From positions 1,116,001 through 1,180,000 of the forward strand of contig NZ_CP045144.1 in the NCBI RefSeq assembly GCF_009223885.1: 64,000 nucleotides of DNA. Direction: 5' to 3'. The position numbers and the translations under genes are program-made. Within the stretch, counting starts at the first letter, position 1. Each line of letters opens with the position of its first letter. The notes beneath the pieces were generated by a model. That model saw only the letters and a program-made list of their open reading frames with translations, was not told where the DNA came from and searched no databases. Shown here in pieces: positions 1-8,592 of this stretch. Source of the DNA: Ancylobacter sp. TS-1. GTDB lineage: Bacteria > Pseudomonadota > Alphaproteobacteria > Rhizobiales > Xanthobacteraceae.

Positions 1-34
1 GACGGCGCCGGCGATGTCGAGGGCACGCTCAACC

Positions 35-481
35 TCACTTCTTCTGGCGGTACGTGTCGTGGCAGGTGCCGCAGGTGCGGATCACGCCCGGGAAATTCGC
101 CTTGAAGCTAGCCTCGTCGGTAATGGCGGCGCGGGCGGCGGTCGCATCGGACGCCAGCTTGCCGAACAGCGCGTCGAATTCGGCCTTCTTCTGCCACACG
201 GCCGGCAGCGCCTCGGTGTCCGGGCCCGGTCCGGATCCCTCGGGGAACAGCGCGGGCAGCGCCTTTGCGTTCTTCGCATAGGCGTCGAGCGCCGTCTGTA
301 CCGTCGCGAGGTCGAACGGGGCCTGACCCCGCAGCATGCCGGCGACCGGCCGGGTGACGCTGCCGAACTCCTTCAGGAGGGCCTGCCGCTCCTTTACGAC
401 GTCGGGCTGGGCGACCACGGCGGTAGCCGCAATGGCGGAGAACATGGCGATTGCAGCGGCAATCGTCAGGCGACGCGACAT
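35..481 (-). CDS. Cytochrome c' (periplasmic c-type cytochrome)
   Basis: This 148-residue protein starts with a Sec signal peptide (MSRRLTIAAA, cleavage near AVVAQ) and ends with a single haem motif CGTCH about 10 residues from the C terminus, the layout of class II cytochromes c'. The middle is a helix-rich region as in the four-helix bundle of the family. Cytochromes c' bind a five-coordinate haem and are linked to NO binding and detoxification. The ATG at 481 is preceded by an AGGGAG ribosome site. The frame stays open 12 codons further upstream, but the signal peptide fixes this start. It is divergent from the universal stress gene at 733. Confidence 0.88.
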   Translation of the reverse strand: MSRRLTIAAAIAMFSAIAATAVVAQPDVVKERQALLKEFGSVTRPVAGMLRGQAPFDLATVQTALDAYAKNAKALPALFPEGSGPGPDTEALPAVWQKKAEFDALFGKLASDATAARAAITDEASFKANFPGVIRTCGTCHDTYRQKK

Positions 482-732
482 GAAGAACTCCCTACTCGAC
501 GTGCTGCGGCGCAGCACAGGCCGGGCTACCTTATTGTCGCTCCAGACAAAGACAATCGGCCGGAGGTCGCGGTCGCGCGCTCGTGAAGGCGCGGGCGCCG
601 CGCCGCGCCGCGCCGGGAACAGGTATGGTGAATACCTAGTGTTTCTTGCTGATCGTGCTTTTCCGCATTTTCATCGGTACCGCTTTGACCTTAGGTCACA
701 ACAGATAACCCACCCACCGGAGAGAAGCGCCC
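482..732. promoter_or_regulatory. Divergent promoter region, cytochrome c' / universal stress protein
   Basis: This 251-base gap separates two divergently read genes and should hold both promoters. It contains an imperfect dyad, TGACC at 686-690 and GGTCA at 694-698, inside TTTGACCTTAGGTCACAA just before the stress gene. It resembles, but does not match in spacing, the TTG-N8-CAA pattern of FNR/NnrR-type sites. A second small dyad, GGTAT/ATACC, lies near 622-636. No convincing -35/-10 pair was identified. Confidence 0.35.
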
Positions 733-1548
733 ATGTCCATCCGCACCGTCCTGCTGCACGCCGCGCCCGATTCGGGCTTCAACGACCGTCTCGCCTTCGC
801 CGTGACGCTGGCCCGCCAGTCCGGAGCGGCGATCAAGGCGGTCTATACGCTCTATCCCGCCGGTGTCCCGCGGGTGGGCCGCGCTCTCTCGATCTACGTG
901 AACGAACTCGTCCATGAGGCGAAGGAGAAGGAAGCCGGCCTCAAGGCTCAGTTCGAGCAGACCATCGCCGGTGCCGGCGTGACCGGCACCTGGACGGTTG
1001 TCGAGGGTGAGGTCGCCTCTGCGCTGCGCGAGGAAGTCACCTTCGCCGACGTCACCGTCGTCAGCGAGACGCCCTACGGCACCGTCGACGACCAGCTCGC
1101 CGCCACCCTGCCCGAGCATCTTGCGCTCGCCTGCAACGGCCCGGTGGCGGTGGTGCCGACCGGCAAGCCGGTGCCGACCCGCATCGGCCGCGCCCTGGTG
1201 GCGTGGAAGCCCTCCCGTGAGGCGGGCCACGCCGTGCGCTTCGCCCTGCCGGTGCTCGCCACCGCCGACGAGGTGGAGGTGCTCACCGTCGAGGAAGGCG
1301 ATCCGGCCACCGCTGCGTCCGGCGCCCGGCTGACCGTCTGGCTCACCAGCCATGGCGTCAATGCCCGCCATCACCACGCCAAGGAAAGCACGGCCGGCGT
1401 CGCCATCGCCAACGAGGCCCAGAAGTTCGGCGCCGATCTGGTGGTGATGGGCGTCTACAGCCGCTCGCGCCTCGCCGAGATGGTGCTCGGCGGCGTCACC
1501 GCCTCGCTGCTGACCGACCCGCCGGCGACCCTGCTCGTCGCCCATTGA
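733..1548 (+). CDS. Universal stress protein, two-domain UspA type
   Basis: The 271-residue product has the tandem Usp fold expected from its length, about twice a single Usp domain. The first half opens with the beta-strand MSIRTVLLHAAP. The second half ends with the Usp signature VVMGVYSRSRLAEMVLGGVTAS followed by the typical closing strand TLLVAH. These proteins are cytoplasmic, often bind ATP, and are induced by stress or growth arrest. The ATG at 733 follows a GGAGAGAAG ribosome site. It is monocistronic, with a strong terminator just downstream, and shares an upstream region with cytochrome c', which may indicate oxygen- or NO-linked control (inference). Confidence 0.88.
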   Translation: MSIRTVLLHAAPDSGFNDRLAFAVTLARQSGAAIKAVYTLYPAGVPRVGRALSIYVNELVHEAKEKEAGLKAQFEQTIAGAGVTGTWTVVEGEVASALREEVTFADVTVVSETPYGTVDDQLAATLPEHLALACNGPVAVVPTGKPVPTRIGRALVAWKPSREAGHAVRFALPVLATADEVEVLTVEEGDPATAASGARLTVWLTSHGVNARHHHAKESTAGVAIANEAQKFGADLVVMGVYSRSRLAEMVLGGVTASLLTDPPATLLVAH

Positions 1549-1581
1549 TCGCCGCCCTCCGGGGCAGCCCGTCGACAATGC

Positions 1582-1622
1582 GATGCCGCCGCGCCCGGCC
1601 GGGCCGGCGGCATCGGCTTTTC
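1582..1622 (+). terminator. Intrinsic terminator after universal stress gene
   Basis: Arms GATGCCGCCG (1582-1591) and CGGCGGCATC (1605-1614) are perfectly complementary. The 13-base loop is itself a GC palindrome. A short T-run follows at 1618-1622. Confidence 0.7.
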
Positions 1623-1747
1623 CGCCCGGCGGCCGGCGGCGCGCCCCGCGGGGATTCCGGGTTGCAAGCGGGCGCCGCCCCGCCTAGCAGTCGACGGCCT
1701 GTGCCGGCGGCGCGTGACGTTTCCGCCGGCTCGCGAGGGAGCCCGCC

Positions 1748-2350
1748 GTGCCGCTGTCGTCGCAACTCCTGCCGCTGTTTCTCTTCGCCCTCGCCGGCGC
1801 GCTCACGCCGGGGCCCAACAACATGATCTCGGCCGGCTCGGGCGCCGCCTTCGGCTTCCGCCGCACCCTGCCGCAGATATGGGGCGTCACGGTCGGCTTC
1901 AGCATCATGGTGGTCGCGGTCGGCATGGGGCTCGGCACGCTGTTCATGACCATCCCCTACATGCACCAGACGCTGAAGATCGTCGGCTCGCTCTATCTGC
2001 TCTACCTCGCCTGGAAGATCGCCAATGCCGGCGGGCCGGGCGGAGGCACCGCCATGGAGAAGCCAATGACGGTGCTGCAATCGGCGCTGTTCCAGTGGGT
2101 GAACCCGAAGGCGTGGACGATCGCGCTCAGCATCGTGCCGGCTTTCACGACGGTGGGCGGAGACAATCTGTTCGCCGAAGTCGTCGTCATTTCCATCGTC
2201 ACCGGCATCGTGACCTTCCCGAGCCTGTGCCTGTGGGCCGGATTCGGCGCCCTGCTCGCCCGGCTGCTGTCGACCCCGCGCCAGCAGCGGATCGTCAATT
2301 ACGTGATGGCCGCGCTCGTCGCCGCCAGCGTGGTGATGCTTTTCATGTGA
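1748..2350 (+). CDS. LysE family translocator (amino-acid exporter)
   Basis: This 200-residue inner-membrane protein carries the LysE/RhtB signature early on, PGPNNMISAGSGAAFGFR at about residues 20-37, followed by five to six hydrophobic segments. Family members export lysine, threonine, homoserine or cysteine derivatives using the proton gradient; the substrate here cannot be read from sequence. The start is a GTG at 1748 preceded by GAGGGAG. The conserved NPK motif (QWVNPKAWT) is present near the middle. It stands alone between the stress gene terminator and the phosphoesterase gene. Confidence 0.85.
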   Translation: MPLSSQLLPLFLFALAGALTPGPNNMISAGSGAAFGFRRTLPQIWGVTVGFSIMVVAVGMGLGTLFMTIPYMHQTLKIVGSLYLLYLAWKIANAGGPGGGTAMEKPMTVLQSALFQWVNPKAWTIALSIVPAFTTVGGDNLFAEVVVISIVTGIVTFPSLCLWAGFGALLARLLSTPRQQRIVNYVMAALVAASVVMLFM

Positions 2351-2366
2351 ACGCTGCAGCGCAGCA

Positions 2367-2384
2367 TCGTCATAAAAGCGTGAT
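2367..2384 (+). promoter_or_regulatory. Candidate Pho box
   Basis: TCGTCAT-AAAA-GCGTGAT is a direct repeat with an 11-base period that resembles the PhoB consensus CTGTCAT-N4-CTGTCAT (5/7 and 4/7 matches). It sits 22 bases before the phosphoesterase start codon. The match alone is weak; the gene context makes it credible. Confidence 0.4.
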
Positions 2385-2406
2385 GTGACTCGGGCTTTCT
2401 GCCCTC

Positions 2407-3264
2407 ATGAACACATCACCGGGCCTGTTCGCAGCCATGATCGACGGGGCTTCCGAGGTGAACGACGCACCCGAGGGTCGCCGCTACCGCAGCCTCTTCC
2501 TGTCCGATGTTCATCTCGGCACGAAGGGCTGCCAGGCCGATCTGCTGCTCGACTTCCTGCGCTACCACGAGGCCGACACGATCTATCTCGTCGGCGACAT
2601 CGTGGACGGCTGGCGCCTGCGCTCCGGCTGGTACTGGCCGCAGGCCCATAACGACGTGGTGCAGAAGCTCCTGCGCAAGGGCCGCAAGGGCGCGCGCATC
2701 GTCTACCTGCCGGGGAACCACGATGAATTCCTCCGCGATTATTACGGCAGCCATTTCGGCGGCATCGAGGTGGTCGAGACGGCGATCCACGAAGCCGCCG
2801 ACGGCAAGCGCTACCTCGTCATCCATGGCGACGTGTTCGACGTCGTCGTGCGCCACGCCAAATGGCTCGCCTTCCTCGGCGACGGCGCCTACACCGCCGC
2901 TCTCGGGCTCAACACCTATCTCAACTGGATACGGCGCAAGCTCGGCTTTCCCTATTGGTCTCTGAGCCAGTGGGCGAAGCTGAAGGTGAAGAACGCGGTC
3001 AACTTCATCGGCCGCTTCGAGGAAGCCGTGGCCACCGAGGCCCGGCGTCACAAGGTGGACGGCGTGGTGTGCGGCCACATCCACCATGCCGTCATTCACA
3101 ACAGTTTCGGCGTCGAGTACCTTAACTGCGGCGACTGGGTCGAGAGCTGCACGGCGATCGTCGAGCATTCCGACGGGCGCTTCGAGCTGATCGACTGGGC
3201 GCGCGAGACCCGGGCGCGGGTGAACGCGCCGCTGCTGCTCGAAAGCCCGAAGGTCGCCGCCTGA
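2407..3264 (+). CDS. plcP: Metallophosphoesterase, PlcP-like phospholipase C
   Basis: The 285-residue calcineurin-type phosphoesterase has all metal-binding blocks: SDVHLG (residues 33-38), GDIVDGW (63-69), GNHDE (103-107), HGD (140-142) and GHIHH (223-227). It is commonly labelled UDP-2,3-diacylglucosamine hydrolase-like. As I recall the family, the sequence around YWSLSQWAKLKVKNAVN resembles rhizobial PlcP, which removes the phosphate headgroup from phospholipids to give diacylglycerol during phosphate starvation. Its stop codon overlaps the start of a glycosyltransferase, as in plcP-agt modules. No clear ribosome site precedes the ATG at 2407. An LpxH-type role is the main alternative. Confidence 0.68.
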   Translation: MNTSPGLFAAMIDGASEVNDAPEGRRYRSLFLSDVHLGTKGCQADLLLDFLRYHEADTIYLVGDIVDGWRLRSGWYWPQAHNDVVQKLLRKGRKGARIVYLPGNHDEFLRDYYGSHFGGIEVVETAIHEAADGKRYLVIHGDVFDVVVRHAKWLAFLGDGAYTAALGLNTYLNWIRRKLGFPYWSLSQWAKLKVKNAVNFIGRFEEAVATEARRHKVDGVVCGHIHHAVIHNSFGVEYLNCGDWVESCTAIVEHSDGRFELIDWARETRARVNAPLLLESPKVAA

Positions 3265-4316
3265 TGCACATTCTCATCGCGACGGACGCCTGGCTGCCCC
3301 AGGTCAACGGCGTCGTCCGCTCGCTGCAGAACACCGCCCGCGAAGCCGCCGCGCTCGGCGCGCGCATCGACTTCCTCACCCCGGCCGACTTCCGCACCGT
3401 GCCGATGCCGACCTATCCCGAGATACGCCTCGCCCTGGCCACGCCCGGCCGCATCGCCCGGCGCATGGACGAGATCGGCGCCGACTTCGTGCACATCGCC
3501 ACCGAGGGCCCGATCGGTCTCATGGCGCGGCGCGTGTGCCTGCGCCGCCGGCAGAGCTTCACCACCAGCTACCACACCCGCTTCCCGGAATATCTCGCCG
3601 CCCGGGCGCCGGTGCCGGAGCGGCTGTCCTACGCCTTCCTGCGCCGCTTCCACAATTCCGGCGCCGGGATCATGGTTTCCACGCCGACGCTGGAAGCGGA
3701 GCTGAGCGGGCGCGGCTTCAAGAACATCATGCGCTGGTCGCGCGGCGTCGATTCCGGGCTGTTCCACCCGCGCCCGCCCGAGGAATTCGACCCGCGCGTC
3801 GCCGCGCTGCCGCGCCCGATCTTCCTGTCGGTCGGCCGCGTCGCGGTGGAGAAGAACATCAGCGCCTTCCTGGATCTGGACCTGCCCGGCAGCAAGGTCG
3901 TGGTCGGCGACGGCCCGGCGCGCGCCGAACTCACCGCCCGTCACCCGGACGTGCATTTCCTCGGCCTGAACGAGGGCGAGGCTCTGGCGCGCATCTATGC
4001 GGCGGCGGACGTGTTCGTCTTCCCCAGCCTCACCGACACCTTCGGCATCGTGCTGCTGGAGGCGCTCGCCAGCGGCCTGCCGGTCGCCGCCTATCCCGTC
4101 ACCGGCCCGAAGGACGTGATCGGCGAGACGGAGATTCCCGTCGGCGTGCTGGGCGAGGATCTGCGCCAGTCCGCCCTCGCCGCGCTCGACATCGACCGCG
4201 CCGCCACGCGCGCCTATGCGCAGCGTTTCAGCTGGCGCGCCTGCACCGAGCAGTTCCTGCACAATATCGAGATGGCCCATTCCCGCGCCGCGCGGGCCGC
4301 CGCCCTCGCGGGGTGA
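3264..4316 (+). CDS. GT4-family glycosyltransferase (Agt-like glycolipid synthase)
   Basis: This 350-residue GT-B glycosyltransferase has the N-terminal acceptor-domain start ILIATDAWLPQVNGV and the C-terminal nucleotide-sugar motif SLTDTFGIVLLEALASG (about residues 255-271), corresponding to the EX7E-like element of family GT4. Its ATG shares the A of the upstream TGA, so it is translationally coupled to the phosphoesterase. In rhizobia and marine alphaproteobacteria the gene after plcP (agt) glycosylates diacylglycerol to make phosphorus-free membrane lipids. The pairing supports that role here, but the sugar donor cannot be deduced. It converges on the dehydratase gene at 4343. Confidence 0.72.
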   Translation: MHILIATDAWLPQVNGVVRSLQNTAREAAALGARIDFLTPADFRTVPMPTYPEIRLALATPGRIARRMDEIGADFVHIATEGPIGLMARRVCLRRRQSFTTSYHTRFPEYLAARAPVPERLSYAFLRRFHNSGAGIMVSTPTLEAELSGRGFKNIMRWSRGVDSGLFHPRPPEEFDPRVAALPRPIFLSVGRVAVEKNISAFLDLDLPGSKVVVGDGPARAELTARHPDVHFLGLNEGEALARIYAAADVFVFPSLTDTFGIVLLEALASGLPVAAYPVTGPKDVIGETEIPVGVLGEDLRQSALAALDIDRAATRAYAQRFSWRACTEQFLHNIEMAHSRAARAAALAG

Positions 4317-4342
4317 CGCGACGACCGACGTCGCCGCCCGGC

Positions 4343-5332
4343 TCAGGCCGCGGCGAGGCAGCGGGCGAAGGTCGAGCGGTCGACATTGCCGCCCGACAGC
4401 ACGATGGCGGCCACCTTGCCCTTGAGGTCGAGCCGGCCGGCAAGCACGGCGGCCAGCGCCACCGCCCCGCCCGGCTCCACCACGATCTTCAGTTCCTCGA
4501 AGGCGAAGGCCACCGCCCGCGCCACTTCCTCGTCGGTGGCGGAGACGCCTTCGCCGACGATGCGCGAGGAAATCTCGAAGGTCAGCCGGCCCGGCGTCGC
4601 CGCCAGCAGCGCGTCGCAGATCGAGCCCGAGGCGCGGTTGTTGCGCTCGCGCCCGCCGGAACGGAAGGAGCGCGCGTGATCGTCGAAACCGGCCGGCTCG
4701 GCCGTCATCACCCGCGCCTCGGGGAAGCGGTCCTTCACCGCCAGCGCGATGCCGGAGACGAGGCCGCCGCCGGAGGCATTGGCCACCACGACGTCGGGTA
4801 CGAGCCCGCGCGCGGCAAGATCCTCGGCGATCTCCAGGCCGACCGTGCCCTGCCCGGCGATAATGTAGAAATCGTCATAGGGCGGCACGAAGACGGCGCC
4901 GCGCTCGGCCGCGATGGCGCCGGCGATGGCGTCGCGGTCGTCGCGCTCGCGATCGTACTCCACCACCTCGCCGCCGAAGGCGATGGTACGCGCCCGCTTC
5001 ATCTCCGGCGCGTCCTTCGGCATCACGATGACCGAGCGCATGCCCATCAGCGTCGCCGCCGCCGCCACGCCCTGCGCGTGGTTGCCCGAGGAACAGGCGA
5101 CCACGCCGCCGGCGCGCTGGTCCTGCGGGATGCGCGAGATGCGGTTATAGGCGCCGCGGAACTTGAAGGAGCCCGTGCGCTGCAGCGGCTCGGGCTTCAG
5201 GAACACCTGCCCGCCGACGATCTCGTCGAGGCGCGGCGAACTGATCAGCGGCGTGCGGATGGCGACGCCGGCAAGGCGCTCGGCGGCGGAAACCACGTCA
5301 TCGATGGTGGGAAGGGCGTTGCTCTGCATCAT
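4343..5332 (-). CDS. PLP-dependent threonine/serine dehydratase family
   Basis: The 329-residue fold-type II PLP enzyme has the Schiff-base lysine in SFKFRGAYN (K57), the substrate loop SSGNHAQG (81-88), a phosphate-binding glycine loop NASGGGLVSG and the C-terminal LSGGNVD, where Ser contacts the pyridine ring. It lacks the ACT-like regulatory domain of biosynthetic IlvA, so it fits the catabolic threonine/serine dehydratase or hydroxyaspartate ammonia-lyase groups. Reactions are deaminations to 2-oxo acids and ammonia. Two adjacent ATGs (5332, 5329) are possible starts. It is a single gene, divergent from the XRE-cupin regulator at 5455, which may control it (inference). Confidence 0.85.
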   Translation of the reverse strand: MMQSNALPTIDDVVSAAERLAGVAIRTPLISSPRLDEIVGGQVFLKPEPLQRTGSFKFRGAYNRISRIPQDQRAGGVVACSSGNHAQGVAAAATLMGMRSVIVMPKDAPEMKRARTIAFGGEVVEYDRERDDRDAIAGAIAAERGAVFVPPYDDFYIIAGQGTVGLEIAEDLAARGLVPDVVVANASGGGLVSGIALAVKDRFPEARVMTAEPAGFDDHARSFRSGGRERNNRASGSICDALLAATPGRLTFEISSRIVGEGVSATDEEVARAVAFAFEELKIVVEPGGAVALAAVLAGRLDLKGKVAAIVLSGGNVDRSTFARCLAAA

Positions 5333-5454
5333 GGCGCGAGCTTAGTCCGGCCCCATGCGGCGCGCATCTGAATTCGCCGCGACGGCGCGGCGCGCTTGCG
5401 CCGGCCGGCGCGCGCAACCTAGATACACGGGCACATCGGCGAACAGGAGCAGGC

Positions 5455-6075
5455 ATGTCAGGTCGCACGCGCAGTTTCGATCGGAGCGACATGGATGCCG
5501 GCGCGCAGGCCATCACCGGCCAGCTCGGCCGCACCATCCAGCGGCTGCGCAAGGCCTATAATCTCTCGCTGTCGGAACTGTCGGAACAGTCGGGCGTCGC
5601 CAAGTCGATCATCAGCCAGATCGAGCGCAACGAGACCAACCCGACGCTGGCCACCGTGTGGCGGCTCTCGCAGGCGCTCGACATGTCGATCGACCGCTTC
5701 ATGGCGGCCACCGACGACGAGCCCTTCGTCGAGCACCTCACCCGCGCCGATACGCCGATCCTGCTGTCGGAAGACGGCAAATGCCGGCTCACCATCACCG
5801 GCTGGATCAAGACGGTGGAATGGCTTCAATGGTTCGACTTCGCCGCCGAACCGGGCGGCGAGCTGGTCTCCGACGGGCACCAGCGCGGTTCGGTCGAGTG
5901 CCTGTCGGTGCTCAGCGGCGAGTTGCAGGTCGAATGCGGCGACGCGTTCGAGACCGCCCGCGCCGGCGAGACGCTGCGCTACCGCTGCGACCGCCGCCAC
6001 GTCATCCGCAACCTCGGCACCGAGCCGGCGCACGCCACCATGGTCTGCCTGCTCAAGGCCGCCGTGCTCGACTAA
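5455..6075 (+). CDS. XRE-family regulator with C-terminal cupin domain
   Basis: The 206-residue protein has an N-terminal XRE helix-turn-helix (about residues 23-75: QRLRKAYNLSLSELSEQSGVAKSIISQIERNETNPTLATVWRL) and a C-terminal cupin_2 fold (about 110-195) expected to sense a small ligand. Such regulators commonly control amino-acid or polyamine catabolism and export. An AGGAGC ribosome site precedes the ATG. It is divergent from the PLP dehydratase gene across a 122-base gap, making that gene a plausible target. A repeat-rich segment follows its stop codon. Confidence 0.88.
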   Translation: MSGRTRSFDRSDMDAGAQAITGQLGRTIQRLRKAYNLSLSELSEQSGVAKSIISQIERNETNPTLATVWRLSQALDMSIDRFMAATDDEPFVEHLTRADTPILLSEDGKCRLTITGWIKTVEWLQWFDFAAEPGGELVSDGHQRGSVECLSVLSGELQVECGDAFETARAGETLRYRCDRRHVIRNLGTEPAHATMVCLLKAAVLD

Positions 6076-6086
6076 GCCGAACCCTT

Positions 6087-6192
6087 CATCCTTCGAGGCT
6101 CGCTGCGCTCGCACCTCAGGATGACGTCGCTCCTTCCGAGACGACACTCCGTCATGCTGAGGCGCCCTGCGCAGCAGGCACTCGAAGCACGC
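6087..6192. repeat. Pair of inverted REP-like palindromic elements
   Basis: One unit (6087-6125) reads CATCCTTCGAGGCTCGC then GCGCTCGCACCTCAGGATGACG. A related unit lies in opposite orientation at 6151-6192 (GTCATGCTGAGGCGCCC ... CACTCGAAGCACGC). Both are hairpin-forming and non-coding. The wording is familiar from dispersed intergenic repeats in Hyphomicrobiales genomes. This 300-base gap between convergent genes holds only repeats and a terminator. Confidence 0.65.
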
Positions 6193-6219
6193 GGGCCCGC
6201 AAAGACCGGCCGGAACGCA

Positions 6220-6253
6220 AACGGGCGCCCGAAGGCGCCCGTTCCTGATTTTC
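6220..6253. terminator. Bidirectional terminator between convergent genes
   Basis: A perfect 10-base stem AACGGGCGCC (6220-6229) / GGCGCCCGTT (6234-6243) with loop CGAA is followed by CCTGATTTTCC on the plus strand. It lies between the XRE-cupin gene and the phytase-like gene, which converge. Confidence 0.6.
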
Positions 6254-6272
6254 CGGACCTTTTCTCCCTCAT

Positions 6273-6350
6273 GGCCGGGCTTGACCCGGCCACCCAGAGG
6301 ACCGGGACCGCCGGCGCAGAGCGGGATCCCCGGGTCAAGCCCGGGGATGA
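6273..6350. repeat. Second palindromic repeat, GGGCTTGACCCGG type
   Basis: Two dyads, GGCCGGGCTTGACCCGGCC (6273-6291) and CCCCGGGTCAAGCCCGGGG (6328-6346), are inverted relatives of each other around a short spacer. They form an intergenic repeat distinct from the element at 6087. Confidence 0.6.
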
Positions 6351-6378
6351 GGGAAAGCGGAGAGGTCGAGCCGTCGAC

Positions 6379-8592
6379 TCAGAGCTTGCCGAGGCCGATG
6401 AACTGCGTCTCGCCGGAGGAGCCGTCCACGCCGTCATTGTCGGTGACGATGAAGGCATTGCCGGCGGCGTCGATGGCGAAGCTCTCGACCTTGTCGAGCA
6501 CATAGCCCTTGGGCGCCTGCAGCAGCGGCAGCAGGTCCTTGATCTCGGTCTTGGCGAGGACCGGCGGGGCCGCCTCGCTGCCGAGCCCGGCCGGCGTCAC
6601 GCCCTTGAGCGAGACGAAGGTGAGCTTCTTCAGCTTGGCGTCCGGGCCGATGAGGTTGTCGCGCTCGATGGCGATCAGCCCGTCCTTGTAGGGGGTGAGT
6701 TCGGACAGGCCGACCCAGCCCTTCTCGGTCTTGGCGAGCGGGTAGCGGACATAGCCCCAGCTCTTGGTCGCCGGCTTGTAGGCGAGAAGCTTGGCGAAGC
6801 CCTTCGGGTCGTCCTTCCACTCGCGCTGCACGGCGATCCACACGGTCTCGTCGGCGCCGGAGCCGATCACCGCCACGCCCTCGAAGCCGAAGCGGGTGGC
6901 CTGCGCGGCGAGAGCCTCGGGAAGAACGATCTCCTCGGCGACGGCGCCGTCGGCGTCGACCCGCAGCAGCAGGTTCTGCGTGGCCTTTTCCTTCTTCTCC
7001 GGGTTGCCCTCGGAAACCACCCAGAAGCCGCCCTCGGGACGCACCGCGAGGCCTTCAAGGTCGAGACCCTTGGCCGGCTCGCCGCCCTTGGTGAGCACCT
7101 TCGCCGCGACGATCTTCGCCGGGGTGGCGGTCGCGTCGACGGTGAGGATGCGCGCCTGCGCATAGGCGCTGTCGGTCACGGCGTAGAGCGTGCCCGGCTG
7201 CTTGGAATCGGCGGCGAAGCCCGACAGGGCCGACCACCAGATCGGCTGCCCGTCCGCGCCGTCGGCCGAGAGGATGGTCGGATAGGCCGGCTTGGCGCCG
7301 GGCTGGCGCTGGTAGACGGTCACGACCGAGCCGATGCCGCCATCCTCGCGCAGGTCGGTTTCGGCGGCGGTGACGAACAGGTCGCGCTTGGGCAGGGCGA
7401 TCAGGCCCTCGGGGCCGACGCCGCCCGGCAACACCTGAAGGAACTCCGGCGCCGCGCCGGGGCCCTTGTCGCGATAGACGAACACCAGCGAGCCGCGCTC
7501 GGAGGCGACGAAGATGAGGCGGTCGTCGCCGAAGGTCGCGACTTCCGCGCCCTCCATCTCGAAGCCCTTCTTGTTGCGCTTGTCGGGGTAGTGGCCGAGA
7601 CGCACCGCCATGTGTTCCGGCGCCGTGCCGCTCTCGAACACCAGCTTGCCGGTCTTGTCGAAGATGGAGAAGCCGCGCGTGCCGCCCTTCCAGTCGCCCT
7701 CATTGGCGATCACGAAGCGGTCGTCGTCGATCCACTGCACGGTGTCCGGCTCGCGGGCGACGCCCTTGGCCGAGCCGGACAGGTCGATCACGCCGTCCTT
7801 CTTGGTGTCGATATGGTCGAGGTCGACCGTGCCGGCGGAGAAATGCGACGTGACCTTGCCGGTGGGCAGGTCGACCACGACGATGTGGTTGTTCTCCTGC
7901 AGGGTGAGCACGACCTCGTTGCGGGAATTGATGTCGAGATATTCCGGCTCCGGGTCTTCCGGCGCGACGGCGGCGAGGCCGGTGAGGTCCACGACCTTCT
8001 TGGACTCGTCGACCACGCGGCCGTTCTTCACCTGGAAATAGGTGAGGTTGCCGGCCGGCATCTGCGGGATGGCGCCGTCGTTCACGTCCTCGTCGCGCTC
8101 ATTCTCGATGGCGATGGCGAGGTAGCTGCCGTCCGGGCTCTTGGTGATCGAATCGGGCTGGCCGCCAAGGTCGATCTTGTCCTCGACCTTGCGGGTGGCG
8201 AGGTCGACCACCGCCAGATGGCCGGAGGGCTTGGCCTTGGATTCGGAGGTGTTGACGCCGACATAGGCCTTGCTGCCGATCACCACCGTGGTCGTCGGCT
8301 CGCCGTCGAGGGCGACGACGCCGGCGGATTTGGGCGCGGCCGGGTCGGTGATGTCGATGAAGCCGATGCGCTGGCCGGGGCTGTCGCTGTAGATCAGCGT
8401 GTTGCCGTCCTCGGTGAAGGTGATGATCTCGGCGGCGGTCGACTTGGCCGGATCGGCGCCGGCGGGCAGGTTGTCGACCACGTTGAACGTGCCGATGCGG
8501 TTGAAGGGTGCGTCGGCCGCCTCGGCCGTGGCCAACGCGCCGGCGAGGGCGAGCACCGCCGCCGACACGCCGGCAAGAAGAATCGCGCGCAT
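6379..8592 (-). CDS. Secreted esterase-like phytase-family protein
   Basis: The 737-residue protein starts at the ATG at 8592 with a signal peptide MRAILLAGVSAAVLALAGALATAEA, preceded by GGGGAT. The N-terminal half is a beta-propeller-like region with repeated VVDLATRKVEDK and EYLDINSRNEVVLTLQENN stretches. The C-terminal third carries the phytase-like domain, with motifs such as GLDLEGLAVRPEGGFWVVSEGN and SELTPYKDGLIAIERDN. Proteins with this architecture are annotated as periplasmic esterase-like or phytase-like enzymes, but substrates are mostly unknown. It is monocistronic with a terminator downstream. The frame is open further upstream, but the signal peptide marks the start. Confidence 0.75.
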   Translation of the reverse strand: MRAILLAGVSAAVLALAGALATAEAADAPFNRIGTFNVVDNLPAGADPAKSTAAEIITFTEDGNTLIYSDSPGQRIGFIDITDPAAPKSAGVVALDGEPTTTVVIGSKAYVGVNTSESKAKPSGHLAVVDLATRKVEDKIDLGGQPDSITKSPDGSYLAIAIENERDEDVNDGAIPQMPAGNLTYFQVKNGRVVDESKKVVDLTGLAAVAPEDPEPEYLDINSRNEVVLTLQENNHIVVVDLPTGKVTSHFSAGTVDLDHIDTKKDGVIDLSGSAKGVAREPDTVQWIDDDRFVIANEGDWKGGTRGFSIFDKTGKLVFESGTAPEHMAVRLGHYPDKRNKKGFEMEGAEVATFGDDRLIFVASERGSLVFVYRDKGPGAAPEFLQVLPGGVGPEGLIALPKRDLFVTAAETDLREDGGIGSVVTVYQRQPGAKPAYPTILSADGADGQPIWWSALSGFAADSKQPGTLYAVTDSAYAQARILTVDATATPAKIVAAKVLTKGGEPAKGLDLEGLAVRPEGGFWVVSEGNPEKKEKATQNLLLRVDADGAVAEEIVLPEALAAQATRFGFEGVAVIGSGADETVWIAVQREWKDDPKGFAKLLAYKPATKSWGYVRYPLAKTEKGWVGLSELTPYKDGLIAIERDNLIGPDAKLKKLTFVSLKGVTPAGLGSEAAPPVLAKTEIKDLLPLLQAPKGYVLDKVESFAIDAAGNAFIVTDNDGVDGSSGETQFIGLGKL

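Noticed and set aside
1..34. Possible end or start of another gene at the left edge
   Set aside because: Thirty-four bases are too few; several frames are open and nothing is recognisable.
686..698. FNR or NnrR box before the universal stress gene
   Set aside because: The dyad spacing does not fit TTG-N8-CAA, so it is kept only as an unnamed inverted repeat.
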